Positions 26,564 through 35,670 of a DNA stretch of 64,000 nt are shown piece by piece (positions within the stretch are counted from its first letter, which is position 1; each line of letters opens with the position of its first letter). This stretch comes from Anaerolineae bacterium (GTDB lineage Bacteria > Chloroflexota > Anaerolineae > Promineifilales > Promineifilaceae), in the NCBI GenBank assembly GCA_023384415.1, contig JAHDWJ010000001.1, forward strand, positions 144,699 to 208,698, given 5' to 3'. A program made the translations under genes and the position numbers. The notes under the pieces are model-generated. The model did not search any database. It saw only the letters and a program-made list of their open reading frames with translations, and was not told where the DNA came from.

Positions 26564-27769
26564 CTAGAAACTAGAAACTAAAAACTGTACCGTCGCCAAA
26601 TCTTTATCACCGCGGCCGCTGAGATTAACGAGAATAATCTGATCAGGTCGCATCTTGGGGGCTACCTTAATCACCTCAGCCAGGGCATGGCTTGACTCTA
26701 ATGCCGGAATAATCCCCTCCAGGCGGCATAATTGTTGAAACGCCGCCAACGCTTCCTCATCCGTCGCATAACTATAATACGCCCGCTCCTCATCCCGCAG
26801 CCAGGCATGTTCCGGCCCCACACTGGGGTAATCCAGCCCGGCACTGATGCTGTGTGTCTCCATCACCTGCCCATCTGGAGTCTGCATCACATAACTTTTC
26901 GTGCCATGCAGCACACCGGGGCGGGCGATATGCAAGTCGGCAAAACGGGCGGCATGTTCCCCGCTGGCAATCCCTTTGCCCCCTGCTTCCACCCCAATCA
27001 GCTCCACCCCCTCGTCATCCCGAAAGGCGTGAAAAATCCCCATGGCATTGCTCCCCCCACCCACACAGGCGATCACCTTATCAGGCAGGCGGCCGGCGGC
27101 CGCTAAAATTTGCTCCCGCGCTTCTTGCCCAATCACACTCTGGAAATCCCGCACCATCATCGGGTATGGGTGGGGGCCTAGCACCGACCCCAACAGGTAA
27201 TGGGTTGTCGCCACATTGGTCACCCAATCCCGAATCGCTTCATTGATCGCATCTTTGAGGGTGCGGCTGCCGCTGGTCACCGCCTGCACCTCTGCGCCTA
27301 AGAGCCGCATTCGGGCCACATTGGGGGCCTGACGGGCCATATCTACTTCGCCCATATAAACGATACATTCCAGCCCCAGCAGGGCACAAACGGTGGCGGT
27401 GGCTACTCCATGCTGCCCGGCCCCCGTCTCAGCCACGATGCGCTGTTTGCCCATCCGTTGAGCCAGGAGGGCCTGCCCCAGGGCGTTGTTGATTTTATGT
27501 GCCCCCGTGTGGTTCAAATCTTCCCGCTTGAGGTAAATTTGCCCTCCCCCCAGGCTGGCGGTGAGCCGTTTAGCCAGGGTGAGGGGAGACGGCCGGCCGA
27601 CATAGGTGGTTAGCAAGTGGTGAAACTGTGCCTGGAACGCCGGGTCTTGCTGACACTCCTGGTAGGCCGTGATCAGTTCAGCCAGGGCGGGCATGAGGGT
27701 TTCGGGGACAAACTGCCCCCCAAATGGGCCAAATTTGCCCTGAACGTCTGGGACGGATGGTTGGATCAT
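26564..27769 (-). CDS. trpB: Tryptophan synthase beta subunit
   Basis: 401 residues. Begins with [22 protein letters not shown]-lysine motif [24 protein letters not shown]; phosphate-binding [14 protein letters not shown]-terminal [11 protein letters not shown]. It joins indole and serine to make tryptophan. No trpA or other trp gene is adjacent, so the alpha partner must be elsewhere. The final residues (VSSF) and stop are encoded by GAAACTA heptamer repeats, so the natural C-terminus may have been replaced. ATG 27769 is preferred over TTG 27772. Confidence 0.97.
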   Translation of the reverse strand: MIQPSVPDVQGKFGPFGGQFVPETLMPALAELITAYQECQQDPAFQAQFHHLLTTYVGRPSPLTLAKRLTASLGGGQIYLKREDLNHTGAHKINNALGQALLAQRMGKQRIVAETGAGQHGVATATVCALLGLECIVYMGEVDMARQAPNVARMRLLGAEVQAVTSGSRTLKDAINEAIRDWVTNVATTHYLLGSVLGPHPYPMMVRDFQSVIGQEAREQILAAAGRLPDKVIACVGGGSNAMGIFHAFRDDEGVELIGVEAGGKGIASGEHAARFADLHIARPGVLHGTKSYVMQTPDGQVMETHSISAGLDYPSVGPEHAWLRDEERAYYSYATDEEALAAFQQLCRLEGIIPALESSHALAEVIKVAPKMRPDQIILVNLSGRGDKDLATVQFLVSSF

Positions 27770-27772
27770 CAA

Positions 27773-28068
27773 ATGCCTCTGGAAATAGCCACCAATGAAG
27801 GGTACCGGATAGAAAACTACCTGGATAGAACAAGGTAAGTTTCTTTGTGTTTCCCTCTTAGAGTAAGCTGTGCTTTGTGATAGGTAGGCGGGATTATATC
27901 AACCTTTTTGAGTAAGCAATCGTTCATCTATTACTGGACTCTGGCGAAAATTAATGTCACCACTGGTAACAACTAATGCACCAACACAGTAACAACTAGT
28001 GGGCAGATCAAGAAACGCCAGACTCCAGTCTATTATAAAAACCTTCCGAAGGTTCACCCCAACTTATA
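27773..28068. other. Gene-free spacer with a 97-bp inverted-repeat structure
   Basis: No coding potential seen. ACTGGACTCTGGCG (27933-27946) and CGCCAGACTCCAGT (28016-28029) are inverted repeats with one mismatch, enclosing two direct copies of TAACAACTA. The stretch is AT-richer than neighbouring genes. It ends in a half copy of family A. Confidence 0.5.
28038..28067 (+). repeat. Family A half copy (A4)
   Basis: 30 bases identical to the left half of copies A1/A2 in reverse orientation: AAACCTTCCGAAGGTT then CACCCCAACTTAT. The other half is missing. It abuts the first codon of the decayed lipoprotein gene, so its orientation to the downstream gene is the same as for A1-A3. Confidence 0.8.
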
Positions 28069-29094
28069 TTGTTGCTAGTGGCCTTGTCAAGCCTACTTTT
28101 TCTCAACACTGCTTGTAAGCTGCCAAAGACAGATACCAACGCTGTCGCTGCTGTTCCCATCCATAATGTCATCCCCCATACCGCTTTTTCTGATCAAGTT
28201 CTGATCAGTGAAGATTGAGGAATGGTACGAGGTATGGGAATTGGCTTTGTCTAGCCAGAATTCCGTGAATTGCCGCCCAATGAGCGGCCGCAAACATTAG
28301 AAATTACGCTGCCCCAAGGAGAACTATTCAATCCCGCTTTATTGTTGAATGCCGCCGAGAGAACGACTTTTCTGGTTTCCGTTTTGCTTAATTATGAGCA
28401 GGTTTATTTTACGTTGGATGGGCAGGAGGGATTGTTACATGAGGTTATCGTTGAATCCGGTGGTGATTTAGAGTTACCTTTTTCGGTAAGGGTGGATGAA
28501 CCTGGTTGGCATGATTTGATTGTTTTAGGCTTTGCGGATCCATATAACAACTCAACAGATGTTCAATATCGTATGTCAGGCAGCAGCGCTCAATTGGTTG
28601 GGCGACGACTCTTCCTCAACGTGGAAGGAGCGGATATAGTTCACAATTCCTTATCCACACCTTTATCGGGTACCCCCATCCCCGAGAACGTATCGCTGGG
28701 CTTCAGGGCAAACTTTGCCACTATGCCCTCTGATCATCAGTCTCACCCAAGTGAACTTGAACGACAACTTTATGTTGACTCAGGGCAGGCTGGAACAAAT
28801 TACTCTTATCAGCTTTGGTTAGCTAATATGGATACCGTAAATGAGGCAAACTACGCTCTGGTTTTGTTCCACAATTTTCAGCAAAGTTTAGTAGGAGCGG
28901 ACAAAGCTGTTGCCGTTCACTTATCTCCAGGGGAAGAGGCGATATTAGATATAATCACCCGACTAGATGGGCAGCCAGGTGTGAATCAGATTCAGGCTGT
29001 ATTTATTTATGACCCATATAAATCGGTACTCCATCAGGATGTTTGGCTGCCGTTTGTTTATAGTACCATTCGTATGGCTGTTGTAGGGGAATAA
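28069..29094 (+). pseudogene. Decayed secreted lipoprotein gene with two in-frame stops
   Basis: One frame runs from TTG 28069 to the TAA at 29092. It opens as a lipoprotein signal, LLLVALSSLLFLNTACKLPK (lipobox LNTAC), then meets TGA at 28216-28218 and TAG at 28252-28254, then continues in the same frame for 274 codons (ELPPNERPQTLEITLP... ending IRMAVVGE) with beta-rich composition. The N-terminal Met and charged residues are missing; the half repeat A4 replaces them. I do not recognise the body's family. A downstream TTG at 28270 could start a truncated cytosolic protein, but no ribosome site is visible. Confidence 0.7.
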
Positions 29095-29107
29095 CGACAG
29101 GGGAAGG

Positions 29108-29113
29108 TATAAT
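29108..29113 (+). promoter_or_regulatory. TATAAT placed for a leaderless transcript of the NAT gene
   Basis: A consensus TATAAT ends 8 bases before the ATG at 29122, leaving no room for a leader. No good -35 at 17 bases; a TTGTAG lies 21 bases upstream. Confidence 0.45.
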
Positions 29114-29121
29114 CAAGGTTT

Positions 29122-29946
29122 ATGGATACACACCCTTTATCTCCCGAACTGACCCACACCATTTTGGCCCGCTGGGGCCTCGCGGCCGCGTCCCCCACCG
29201 TCCCCTTTCTGCACCAACTTATCACCGCCTACGCCCGTCACGTCCCCTGGGAAACCGCTTCCCGCCTGGGGCAAAGGACGAATATCCCCACCTGGCAGGA
29301 TTGTGCCCGCCTGGGGGAACCGTTTTGGCAGGCCCATTTAGCCCAGGGCACTGGGGGGACTTGTTTTGAGAGCAACTACGCTTTTTTCAGCTTGTTGCGG
29401 GCCTTGGGGTATGAAGGGTATCTGACTATCAACAATATGGGGGAGATGATTGGCTGTCACACGGCTATTGTGTTGACCATTGAAGGGGAAAAGTGGCTGG
29501 CTGATGTGGGGATTCCCCTCTATGTGCCGCTGCGGGTGGCCGCGGCCGCGGCCCAGCACCACCCCAGCGACTACCATCTCTACACCATCACCCCCCTGGG
29601 AGACAACCAATACCAGATTGAACGCTCCCACCACCCCAAACCGATCATCTTCACCCTGATTGATGAACCGGTCAGCGATGCCAGGTACCGCCAGGCCACC
29701 ATTAACGATTATGGGCCAGAGGGGCTGTTTCTCAACCGGCTCATCTTAACCAAACTGATTGGGGCGTATGCCTGGCTGTACAACCCGTGGGAGACGGCCG
29801 ATCATCTCATCTATTTCCGGCAGGGGCAGCGAGGAGAAATTCCGCTGCCCACCGAACGGGCAGCCACCCTGGCCGCCCATTTTCAGATGGATGTACAGGT
29901 TATCCAGCAGGCGCTGGGGTTGTTAGACCTGCCAGATGGGAGTTAG
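29122..29946 (+). CDS. Arylamine N-acetyltransferase family protein
   Basis: 274 residues. The Cys-His-Asp triad can be placed: Cys81 in GTGGTCFESNYAFF, His113 in GCHTAIVL and Asp128 in WLADVGIP. These enzymes move an acetyl or acyl group from CoA to arylamines or related acceptors; some act in polyketide release (amide synthases). The Cys motif is GGTCFE rather than the common GGYCFE. The gene probably has its own leaderless promoter and ends 17 bases from the convergent GH13 gene. Confidence 0.88.
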   Translation: MDTHPLSPELTHTILARWGLAAASPTVPFLHQLITAYARHVPWETASRLGQRTNIPTWQDCARLGEPFWQAHLAQGTGGTCFESNYAFFSLLRALGYEGYLTINNMGEMIGCHTAIVLTIEGEKWLADVGIPLYVPLRVAAAAAQHHPSDYHLYTITPLGDNQYQIERSHHPKPIIFTLIDEPVSDARYRQATINDYGPEGLFLNRLILTKLIGAYAWLYNPWETADHLIYFRQGQRGEIPLPTERAATLAAHFQMDVQVIQQALGLLDLPDGS

Positions 29947-29962
29947 TGGGTTGGTAGTGCAG

Positions 29963-32900
29963 TTATGAACTTCCATCAAGTTTTAACAACTTCTCTACTT
30001 GATACCCGGCCGCGGCCGCTTGCTCTCGTAATAGCGCCATTCTTTCGGCAACATCTACCCCGGCCAATTGGGCTACCCGCTCTAACCATTGCAGCAGTGA
30101 ATCCATATTTTCCCCGTTAAACCAGAGAATATCGTTATATCGGTTGATTTGCAGGTAGGCTCGGATGTCGGCGTCCTGGAGCAAACGGTGCCAGAAATTA
30201 TCCTGGTCAGCCGGAGTGGTTTCTTGGTACCAGCTTTGCCAGGTGGTGAGCCATTTGATCCGCAGATTGATGTGTGCGGCCGCACCGCTGTCTAGCCCCA
30301 TCCCCTGCATCGCCTCAGCCAGGGGTTTGCTCAAGAGCCAATCATCCAAGAGGGTACGGCTGTACGCGGCCGCCTCTTTCTCCCCCAGCAGCTCCCCCAC
30401 CCGGCGCACGAAGAGCCAACCAAAGAGAGTTGCTGAGGAGTGAGGATTGAGGAGTGAGGAGTGAGGAGTCAGGAGTGAGAGACTGGGAGATTGGGAGAGT
30501 GGGAGATTGAGAAACGGCTCACTGTCAGCGGCCAGCGGCTCATTACCTACTGCTAACGGCTCACTGCCCACTGCTGATAGCTCACTGCCACCAGCGATCA
30601 TACCATATAGAGCGACCATATCTCCCTGAATGAGGGTGGCGAAGGCGGCCGCGTCCCCCTCTTCAACGTTGGCAAAGGCCAGGGCGGCTTCAAGCCAGGT
30701 GGTCAGCGGGGGGAGTAGGGCGTCTAACAGTTCTGTTTGAGTTTCTGGGGTGGCTTCACGCAGGCGGCGGAACATTTCTCCATTGACCAGGGCGCGGAAC
30801 GGGATATGCACCGGCTGCAAATGAAGCTCCCGCAAAGCCAGTTCGACGCTGGGCACCCCTCGCCCGCCCAACATCCAGGCCAGGTCAGCATATCCAGGAC
30901 CGCTTACCTCATGGAAATCCAGGAAAACATGGCAGCGATATGCCCCTAGCTCCATTTCTAACCCTTTTTGGTGTAACGCCTGGCAGTTGTGGATATGCTC
31001 CAGTCCGGTCACATAATCCCGAAAAACGATAAAGCTGTCCGGGTCAACAGGCAGGTTTAACCCTTCGGCCAGGGTGTGTTGGGTCAGGGTGCGGTCTTCT
31101 TCCCCTGGCCCGGTTTTGATGGAGTAGGCGGCGGAGCGGTGTATGCGGCCGCGAGCCGTGCCCCACAGATTGTGATACAGCACCAGGCTGCGTTGGCTGC
31201 CCACCCCATTGGAATAAGCGAACACATTTTCATTGACGCGGCCGCTGCCCTCATAAAAATCATACAGCAAAAAATGATCCACCTCAGCAAAGATGCGGCG
31301 GCGGTGCAGCAGGGGGTAAATCTCCTTCTCATGCCGCTGGAGCAGGTACCAATTAGGCTGCTCCTCATAATATGCCCGCTTATACTCCATGCCATACTTT
31401 TCCGTGAACCCTTCCAACTGCCCATGCCCAAACATCGGCAGCCCGGGCAGGGTAATCATCACCGTACAAATGCCAAAATATTTGTCCCCGCTGCCAAACT
31501 GTTCGATGGCCGTCTTCTCGTCCGGGTTGTTCATAAAGTTGACATAACGTTTGAGAATTTCCGGATTAAACTCCAGAGTGTTTTTCATCACCAGCCGGTA
31601 CTCATTGTTCTTCTCATCCCGGAGCATGTTCATAAAGGCGGAGTTATAAACCCGGTGCATCCCCAGGGTGCGAACAAAATACCCTTCCATCATCCAAAAC
31701 GCCTCAGCTAACAAGAGGGTATCGGGCACTTCCTGGGCTACCCGATCTACTACTTCGCGCCAAAACTCTTCGGGGATGGCCTGGTCAAACTGCTCTTTGG
31801 TCAGCCCATATTCAGAGCGGGACGGGATGGCCCCCCCCTGCCCTGGTTCGGGGTACCAAAGCCGTTGGATATGCCGCTTAGCCAGGGTCATGGCTGCATC
31901 AAAGCGGATGATGGGGAAGAGGCGGGCTACATGCAAAATGGTCTGGATGACCGCCTCACGAGCTTCGGGATTGAGGTAATCAATCTGGGCGGTGTCGTTC
32001 CAGGGGAAGCTGGTGCCATCGTTGCCATGATAGATGTACCGGGCTTCTCCGGTCCACTGGTCTACCCGCTTAAAGACGACGGCGGCATCGGTGCGGTCGT
32101 AATAATGGTCTTCCAGGTAAATACCGACGCGCTCGTTAGGAGAGAGGTTGGGGCCGTTGAAGGTGTAGTTGGGATAGGGGGAGTAAGGCAGGCTGAGGAA
32201 CCATTGGGGATGGTTGATGACCCAATCGGAATCCAGGCCAAAATGGTTGGGCACCATGTCGCAGGCGAAGCGGATGCCGCGCCGGGCCAGCCGCTCCCGC
32301 AGCCCTTGATAAGCGGGATAGCCACCGAGCGCGGCCGCGATGTCATACCCTTTGAGCGAATACGCTGAAGCAACAGCGTCCGGGTTGCCACACAGATGTT
32401 TGATTCGTTCTGAAGCGGTGCTGCGCTCCCAGACGCCGATGAGCCATAAGCCGGTAAACCCGGCCTGTTGGAGAAAATCTAGCTCTTCATCCGGGATTTG
32501 GTCCAGCCGGGAGAGGGTGCGGCCATATTTTTTGCTCAACTGATCCAGCCAGACATAGGCATTTTTAGCCATGAGGATGACGTTGGGCATCCAATCCAGG
32601 TCGGGGCTGAACTGCTCTGGCTCTTCACCTAACTCATAAGCGGATGGGGTGCGGCCGCTGCCACCATCTATCCAGGGCGCGGCAAATTCTAACACCTGGG
32701 CCGGGCCGGGACCACCCCAGCCGCGCATCGTTTCTTCTTCGGTAATGGCGTCCAGGCTGCGTAACAGGCGAATCTGGTAATTTTGCAGCCAGGGGGACCA
32801 GCGGCCGCGTACAAAATCGAGCTGGGCAGTGAGGGATTCTGGGGCGACCAGGGCCGGTTGGCGCAGTAGGGTAAAGAGGGGCACCTTTTCTTCCCCAAAG

Positions 32901-33496
32901 GGGGGCTGGGTCTCAAAGAACGCCTCTAACGCCCCCATCATCTCCCGGTAGCTGCTGCTTTGCCCCAGGTCGGTATCATCAAATAGTTCACGAAATGGCG
33001 CGGCCGCGGGGTTCATGTTGGTCAGCCACAAGAAAAGCATCTCTTCCAGAGCGATATGGCGGTGACTGTAGCCATCGCTGCTCCCTTCTAAATACGCTTC
33101 CAGGGTTATCTCTCCCCGGTAGACGGGTAGGGGGGGGAACTGCTGCAAAAAGGTGGTGAGGGTAATATTGAGGGTGGCCGCGTCAAACCGTTCTTCTAAC
33201 CAGGCCAGGGCTTCAGCCATAACATCGGCTTTAACCGTTTGCCGGTACTCGGCTATCACAGCATGGAGCAGTTCATCCAGGAGTCCCAGGGCGTTAAGCT
33301 GCCCGGCTTTAACCGCCTGTTCTGGGAAGCGGGCCAAGTCTTTTTTATCATTGATCGCCTGGGCAAAACGGCGCGCGGCCGCGATATCCGCCAGGATCAC
33401 ATTCCCTGTAAAGGCAAAAAGGGCCTGATCAAACTGATATTCATCCCGCGCCCGACGCGAGACATGGAACTCCCAAAGGCAAGGTTGAATATTCAT
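29963..33496 (-). CDS. GH13 alpha-amylase superfamily enzyme, 1177 residues
   Basis: A very long GH13 protein. An N-terminal helical region of about 310 residues precedes a (beta/alpha)8 barrel: FTGLWLIGVWERS, FACDMVPNHFGLDSDW (motif I), IIRFDAAMT with nucleophile Asp533 (motif II), LLLAEAFW with acid/base Glu598 (motif III), and MNNPDEK in place of the usual NHD (motif IV). A C-terminal beta region follows, then a helical tail. The substrate is probably an alpha-glucan or maltooligosaccharide; specificity is unknown. No signal peptide. Residues about 966-1022 (SELSAVGSEPLAVGNEPLAA...) are encoded by tandem simple repeats of intergenic type, an in-frame insertion. GGAGC precedes the ATG. Confidence 0.9.
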   Translation of the reverse strand: MNIQPCLWEFHVSRRARDEYQFDQALFAFTGNVILADIAAARRFAQAINDKKDLARFPEQAVKAGQLNALGLLDELLHAVIAEYRQTVKADVMAEALAWLEERFDAATLNITLTTFLQQFPPLPVYRGEITLEAYLEGSSDGYSHRHIALEEMLFLWLTNMNPAAAPFRELFDDTDLGQSSSYREMMGALEAFFETQPPFGEEKVPLFTLLRQPALVAPESLTAQLDFVRGRWSPWLQNYQIRLLRSLDAITEEETMRGWGGPGPAQVLEFAAPWIDGGSGRTPSAYELGEEPEQFSPDLDWMPNVILMAKNAYVWLDQLSKKYGRTLSRLDQIPDEELDFLQQAGFTGLWLIGVWERSTASERIKHLCGNPDAVASAYSLKGYDIAAALGGYPAYQGLRERLARRGIRFACDMVPNHFGLDSDWVINHPQWFLSLPYSPYPNYTFNGPNLSPNERVGIYLEDHYYDRTDAAVVFKRVDQWTGEARYIYHGNDGTSFPWNDTAQIDYLNPEAREAVIQTILHVARLFPIIRFDAAMTLAKRHIQRLWYPEPGQGGAIPSRSEYGLTKEQFDQAIPEEFWREVVDRVAQEVPDTLLLAEAFWMMEGYFVRTLGMHRVYNSAFMNMLRDEKNNEYRLVMKNTLEFNPEILKRYVNFMNNPDEKTAIEQFGSGDKYFGICTVMITLPGLPMFGHGQLEGFTEKYGMEYKRAYYEEQPNWYLLQRHEKEIYPLLHRRRIFAEVDHFLLYDFYEGSGRVNENVFAYSNGVGSQRSLVLYHNLWGTARGRIHRSAAYSIKTGPGEEDRTLTQHTLAEGLNLPVDPDSFIVFRDYVTGLEHIHNCQALHQKGLEMELGAYRCHVFLDFHEVSGPGYADLAWMLGGRGVPSVELALRELHLQPVHIPFRALVNGEMFRRLREATPETQTELLDALLPPLTTWLEAALAFANVEEGDAAAFATLIQGDMVALYGMIAGGSELSAVGSEPLAVGNEPLAADSEPFLNLPLSQSPSLSLLTPHSSLLNPHSSATLFGWLFVRRVGELLGEKEAAAYSRTLLDDWLLSKPLAEAMQGMGLDSGAAAHINLRIKWLTTWQSWYQETTPADQDNFWHRLLQDADIRAYLQINRYNDILWFNGENMDSLLQWLERVAQLAGVDVAERMALLREQAAAAGYQVEKLLKLDGSS

Positions 33497-33520
33497 ATTT
33501 GCTCCATTGGCGGGATGCTT

Positions 33521-33964
33521 TTAGCAACTGGTAAAGGGGTTACGTACCTGAGACAGATTATATTGCTGCCCTGGATTTAAATCTTCCGACCAGACAACTG
33601 CACAGCCTAACTGATTGGCACTCTGCAATATCAGCGCGTCCCAGAACGACACATCATATCGTTCTTGCAAAATAATTGCGCTAAGAACATCTTCTCCCGT
33701 TGGACGATGAACCTGCCATCCACGTAAATCTTTTATGATCTGTTTTGCTTGTTGAATTGACAATGGGGGTTTTGCTTTACGTGTCACGGCGACATAGAAC
33801 TCTTGCAGTACCTGTAAGCTCAGGCACCCCTGGCCCGATTTCCACAATTTTTGGAGTAACAAACTGGCCTGCTCCCGCTTGAAACCGGCAGATTGATCAT
33901 AGGCATATACGAGTATATTTGTGTCAACAAATTGGAGATAAGTCTCATCGTTCATGTAACTCAT
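33521..33964 (-). CDS. PIN-domain toxin (VapC-like)
   Basis: 147 residues. PIN-domain acidic residues are visible: FVDTNILVYAYD, LQVLQEFYVAV, VSFWDALIL and WSEDLNPG. VapC toxins are Mg-dependent RNases, usually held by a cognate antitoxin. The start overlaps the upstream antitoxin-like gene by 20 bases, the typical TA arrangement. MSYMNDE offers two start codons; the second (33955) reduces the overlap. Confidence 0.9.
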   Translation of the reverse strand: MSYMNDETYLQFVDTNILVYAYDQSAGFKREQASLLLQKLWKSGQGCLSLQVLQEFYVAVTRKAKPPLSIQQAKQIIKDLRGWQVHRPTGEDVLSAIILQERYDVSFWDALILQSANQLGCAVVWSEDLNPGQQYNLSQVRNPFTSC

Positions 33965-34208
33965 CCCGTGCCCAGGTAATTTTGCCGTATGTGCCTAAAT
34001 TGGGGGGAGTTTCCAGCAGCCGCAGCTGTCGGTTCATGGCAATTTGATATTGTGTTTCCTCTTCCGGCAGCAATTCGTTTAGCATTTGTGTAATAAGTTC
34101 TGGCAGTGATGTATTGCGTTGAGAAGCAACTGTTTGGGCACGTTGCCAAATATTGTCTGGCAGCGACAAGATAATCTTATGATTGCTGGTTATTGATTGT
34201 TGACTCAT
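33945..34208 (-). CDS. Antitoxin-like small protein upstream of the PIN toxin
   Basis: 87 residues. The N-terminal half (HKIILSLPDNIWQRAQTVASQRNTSLPELITQML) has the strand-helix-helix pattern of ribbon-helix-helix antitoxins, and the C-terminal half would be the toxin-binding tail (GKITWARDELHER). GGAGGTGT upstream of the ATG is a strong ribosome site. The gene order antitoxin-toxin with overlap supports a VapBC-type pair. Confidence 0.82.
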   Translation of the reverse strand: MSQQSITSNHKIILSLPDNIWQRAQTVASQRNTSLPELITQMLNELLPEEETQYQIAMNRQLRLLETPPNLGTYGKITWARDELHER

Positions 34209-34253
34209 GTTACACCTCCACAGGTTAGATTGTAACCTGCCTTGATGTGCCCT

Positions 34254-35186
34254 TCAACGAGCAAACGGCTCAATAGGGGCGACTATGCCGCTGCGGCTTA
34301 TCTGGCGGCGGGTCTCAAACAGGTCAAAGCAAGCCACCACGTCTATGACTTCCAGGTTGGCGAAGTTAATTTGCTGCCATTGAGTGCGGCCAGCCCGCAC
34401 ACTCAACAAATAATCATCCCTGATTTGCCCGGTACGGGGGTCTGTTCGCTGGGAATAAGCGGAGAGAACAAGCTGGTTGATCTGGGGTAGGGCGGCGAAC
34501 AGTTCCCCCATTAAGCGGAAGGCCACCGCATGTATGTGGGTCTGGTACTCTTGGCGCCGCTGGGTGGCAGGGCGATCTTTCCACACCAGCCGCAGCTCTG
34601 TTTTGTTGACAACGGCCTGCACGGCGGGCATATCTTCACTTTCGGGCAAATCTACGTCCAGCCAGACGGTATCCCCATCCAGATCAAAGGAGACAAAGGT
34701 TTCACGAGGCCAGGGGATGGCTTCAACTTGTTTGGCTAAAATAGTCTGGGGATCGTTTGTGGATGGAGTCGCCGAAGTTGGGGCGGGGGTGTCTCGGTGG
34801 CAATGGATGAGGGCTAGAAGTTCGTCGTTGACGCGGCCGCAGCTTTGTTCCAGCCAGGAGATAATTTCACTTTTATTGGTTTTGAGAAACGCGGCCGCGT
34901 CCTTAGCTGCGAGCGGCCTATCCCGGTTATCCAGCAGATACACCGTGCCATCCTCATTCAGGCCAATCGTGACATCGCCACGTACCGGACTGCTCCCCTT
35001 TTTCCCCGTTAGCCGGGTACGATAAGCCAGCCCTGTCCCCGGCAAATCCACATTGGCATACGCTCCTGTTTTACCCAGATTAAAGGTCAACCCTTTGCCG
35101 CCCAGGGTTAAACTCAGGCCTGATTTACTCAGGTTCAGCCGCATCCCAGGCAGCAGTTTAATGGATTTACGAAAACGAATAGCCAT
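34254..35186 (-). CDS. DUF4236 domain protein
   Basis: 310 residues. The first ~60 residues are DUF4236: AIRFRKSIKLLPGMRLNLSKSGLSLTLGGKG then LNLGKTGAY-like and LPGTGLAYRTRL. The middle is polar with NRDRPLAAKDAAAFLKTNKSEIISWLEQSCGRV, and the C-terminal ~150 residues form a separate alpha/beta region (VSFDLDGDTVWLDVDLPE...). Function unknown; DUF4236 is often found in phage- or defence-associated proteins. Its ATG overlaps the TGA of the retropepsin-like gene, which indicates translational coupling. Confidence 0.88.
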   Translation of the reverse strand: MAIRFRKSIKLLPGMRLNLSKSGLSLTLGGKGLTFNLGKTGAYANVDLPGTGLAYRTRLTGKKGSSPVRGDVTIGLNEDGTVYLLDNRDRPLAAKDAAAFLKTNKSEIISWLEQSCGRVNDELLALIHCHRDTPAPTSATPSTNDPQTILAKQVEAIPWPRETFVSFDLDGDTVWLDVDLPESEDMPAVQAVVNKTELRLVWKDRPATQRRQEYQTHIHAVAFRLMGELFAALPQINQLVLSAYSQRTDPRTGQIRDDYLLSVRAGRTQWQQINFANLEVIDVVACFDLFETRRQISRSGIVAPIEPFAR

Positions 35187-35668
35187 CAAGACGAGATTTC
35201 AACAGTGTGAGCCACACCGTTGAGCGTAACTACCAGATAATTCAAGACATCACGACCAATAATCAACTGATTATGTAGGCGATCTCCCAGAACTATCAAT
35301 TGCATAGAAACACCGGCCAATTGGATAGTGAGATAATAGCTATCAGCCATGTACCTATGATTACCTAAAACATCAACACGCTTCCATCCCCTTTTCCTGG
35401 CCCGAATTTCCTGCAAATATCTAAGTGGAATCATGGTAGCGTCTGATCCGGAGTCTATAAATCCTGTCACGGTCAATATTTTATCACTTCTACCGCTGAT
35501 CTCTATTTCGGCAATAGGGAAAGCCGGGACATCTTGTTGCCAAAAAGATAAAGTTTCGCTTAGGGCATCAGTGATCAGTTCATGGACTGGCTGCTGACGT
35601 TCTTAAGCCAGTTTCTCTGCCTTTTGGTAAAGGGGATCAGGTACCTGCACAGGATGGTGGCCAATCAT
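35186..35668 (-). pseudogene. Antitoxin-like/retropepsin-like fusion gene interrupted by one stop
   Basis: A single frame opens at the ATG at 35668: MIGHHPVQVPDPLYQKAEKLA, then TAA at 35603-35605, then ERQQPVHELITDALSETLSFWQQD and FPIAEIEISGRSDKILTVTGFIDSGSDATMIPLRYL to IIGRDVLNYLVVTLNG. The first ~45 codons match the strand-helix-helix pattern of RHH antitoxins; the rest is a retroviral-type aspartic protease domain (catalytic DSG, GRDVLN near the end). After the stop the only starts are a TTG at 35476 and a GTG at 35470, which would remove the first protease strand, so I call the gene broken or dependent on read-through. It starts 2 bases after the four-helix membrane gene. Confidence 0.6.
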
Positions 35669-35670
35669 TT

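Noticed and set aside
27933-28029. 97-bp inverted repeat considered as an integron attC site
   Set aside because: No GTTRRRY core site, no integrase and no cassette array; left as an unexplained palindrome.
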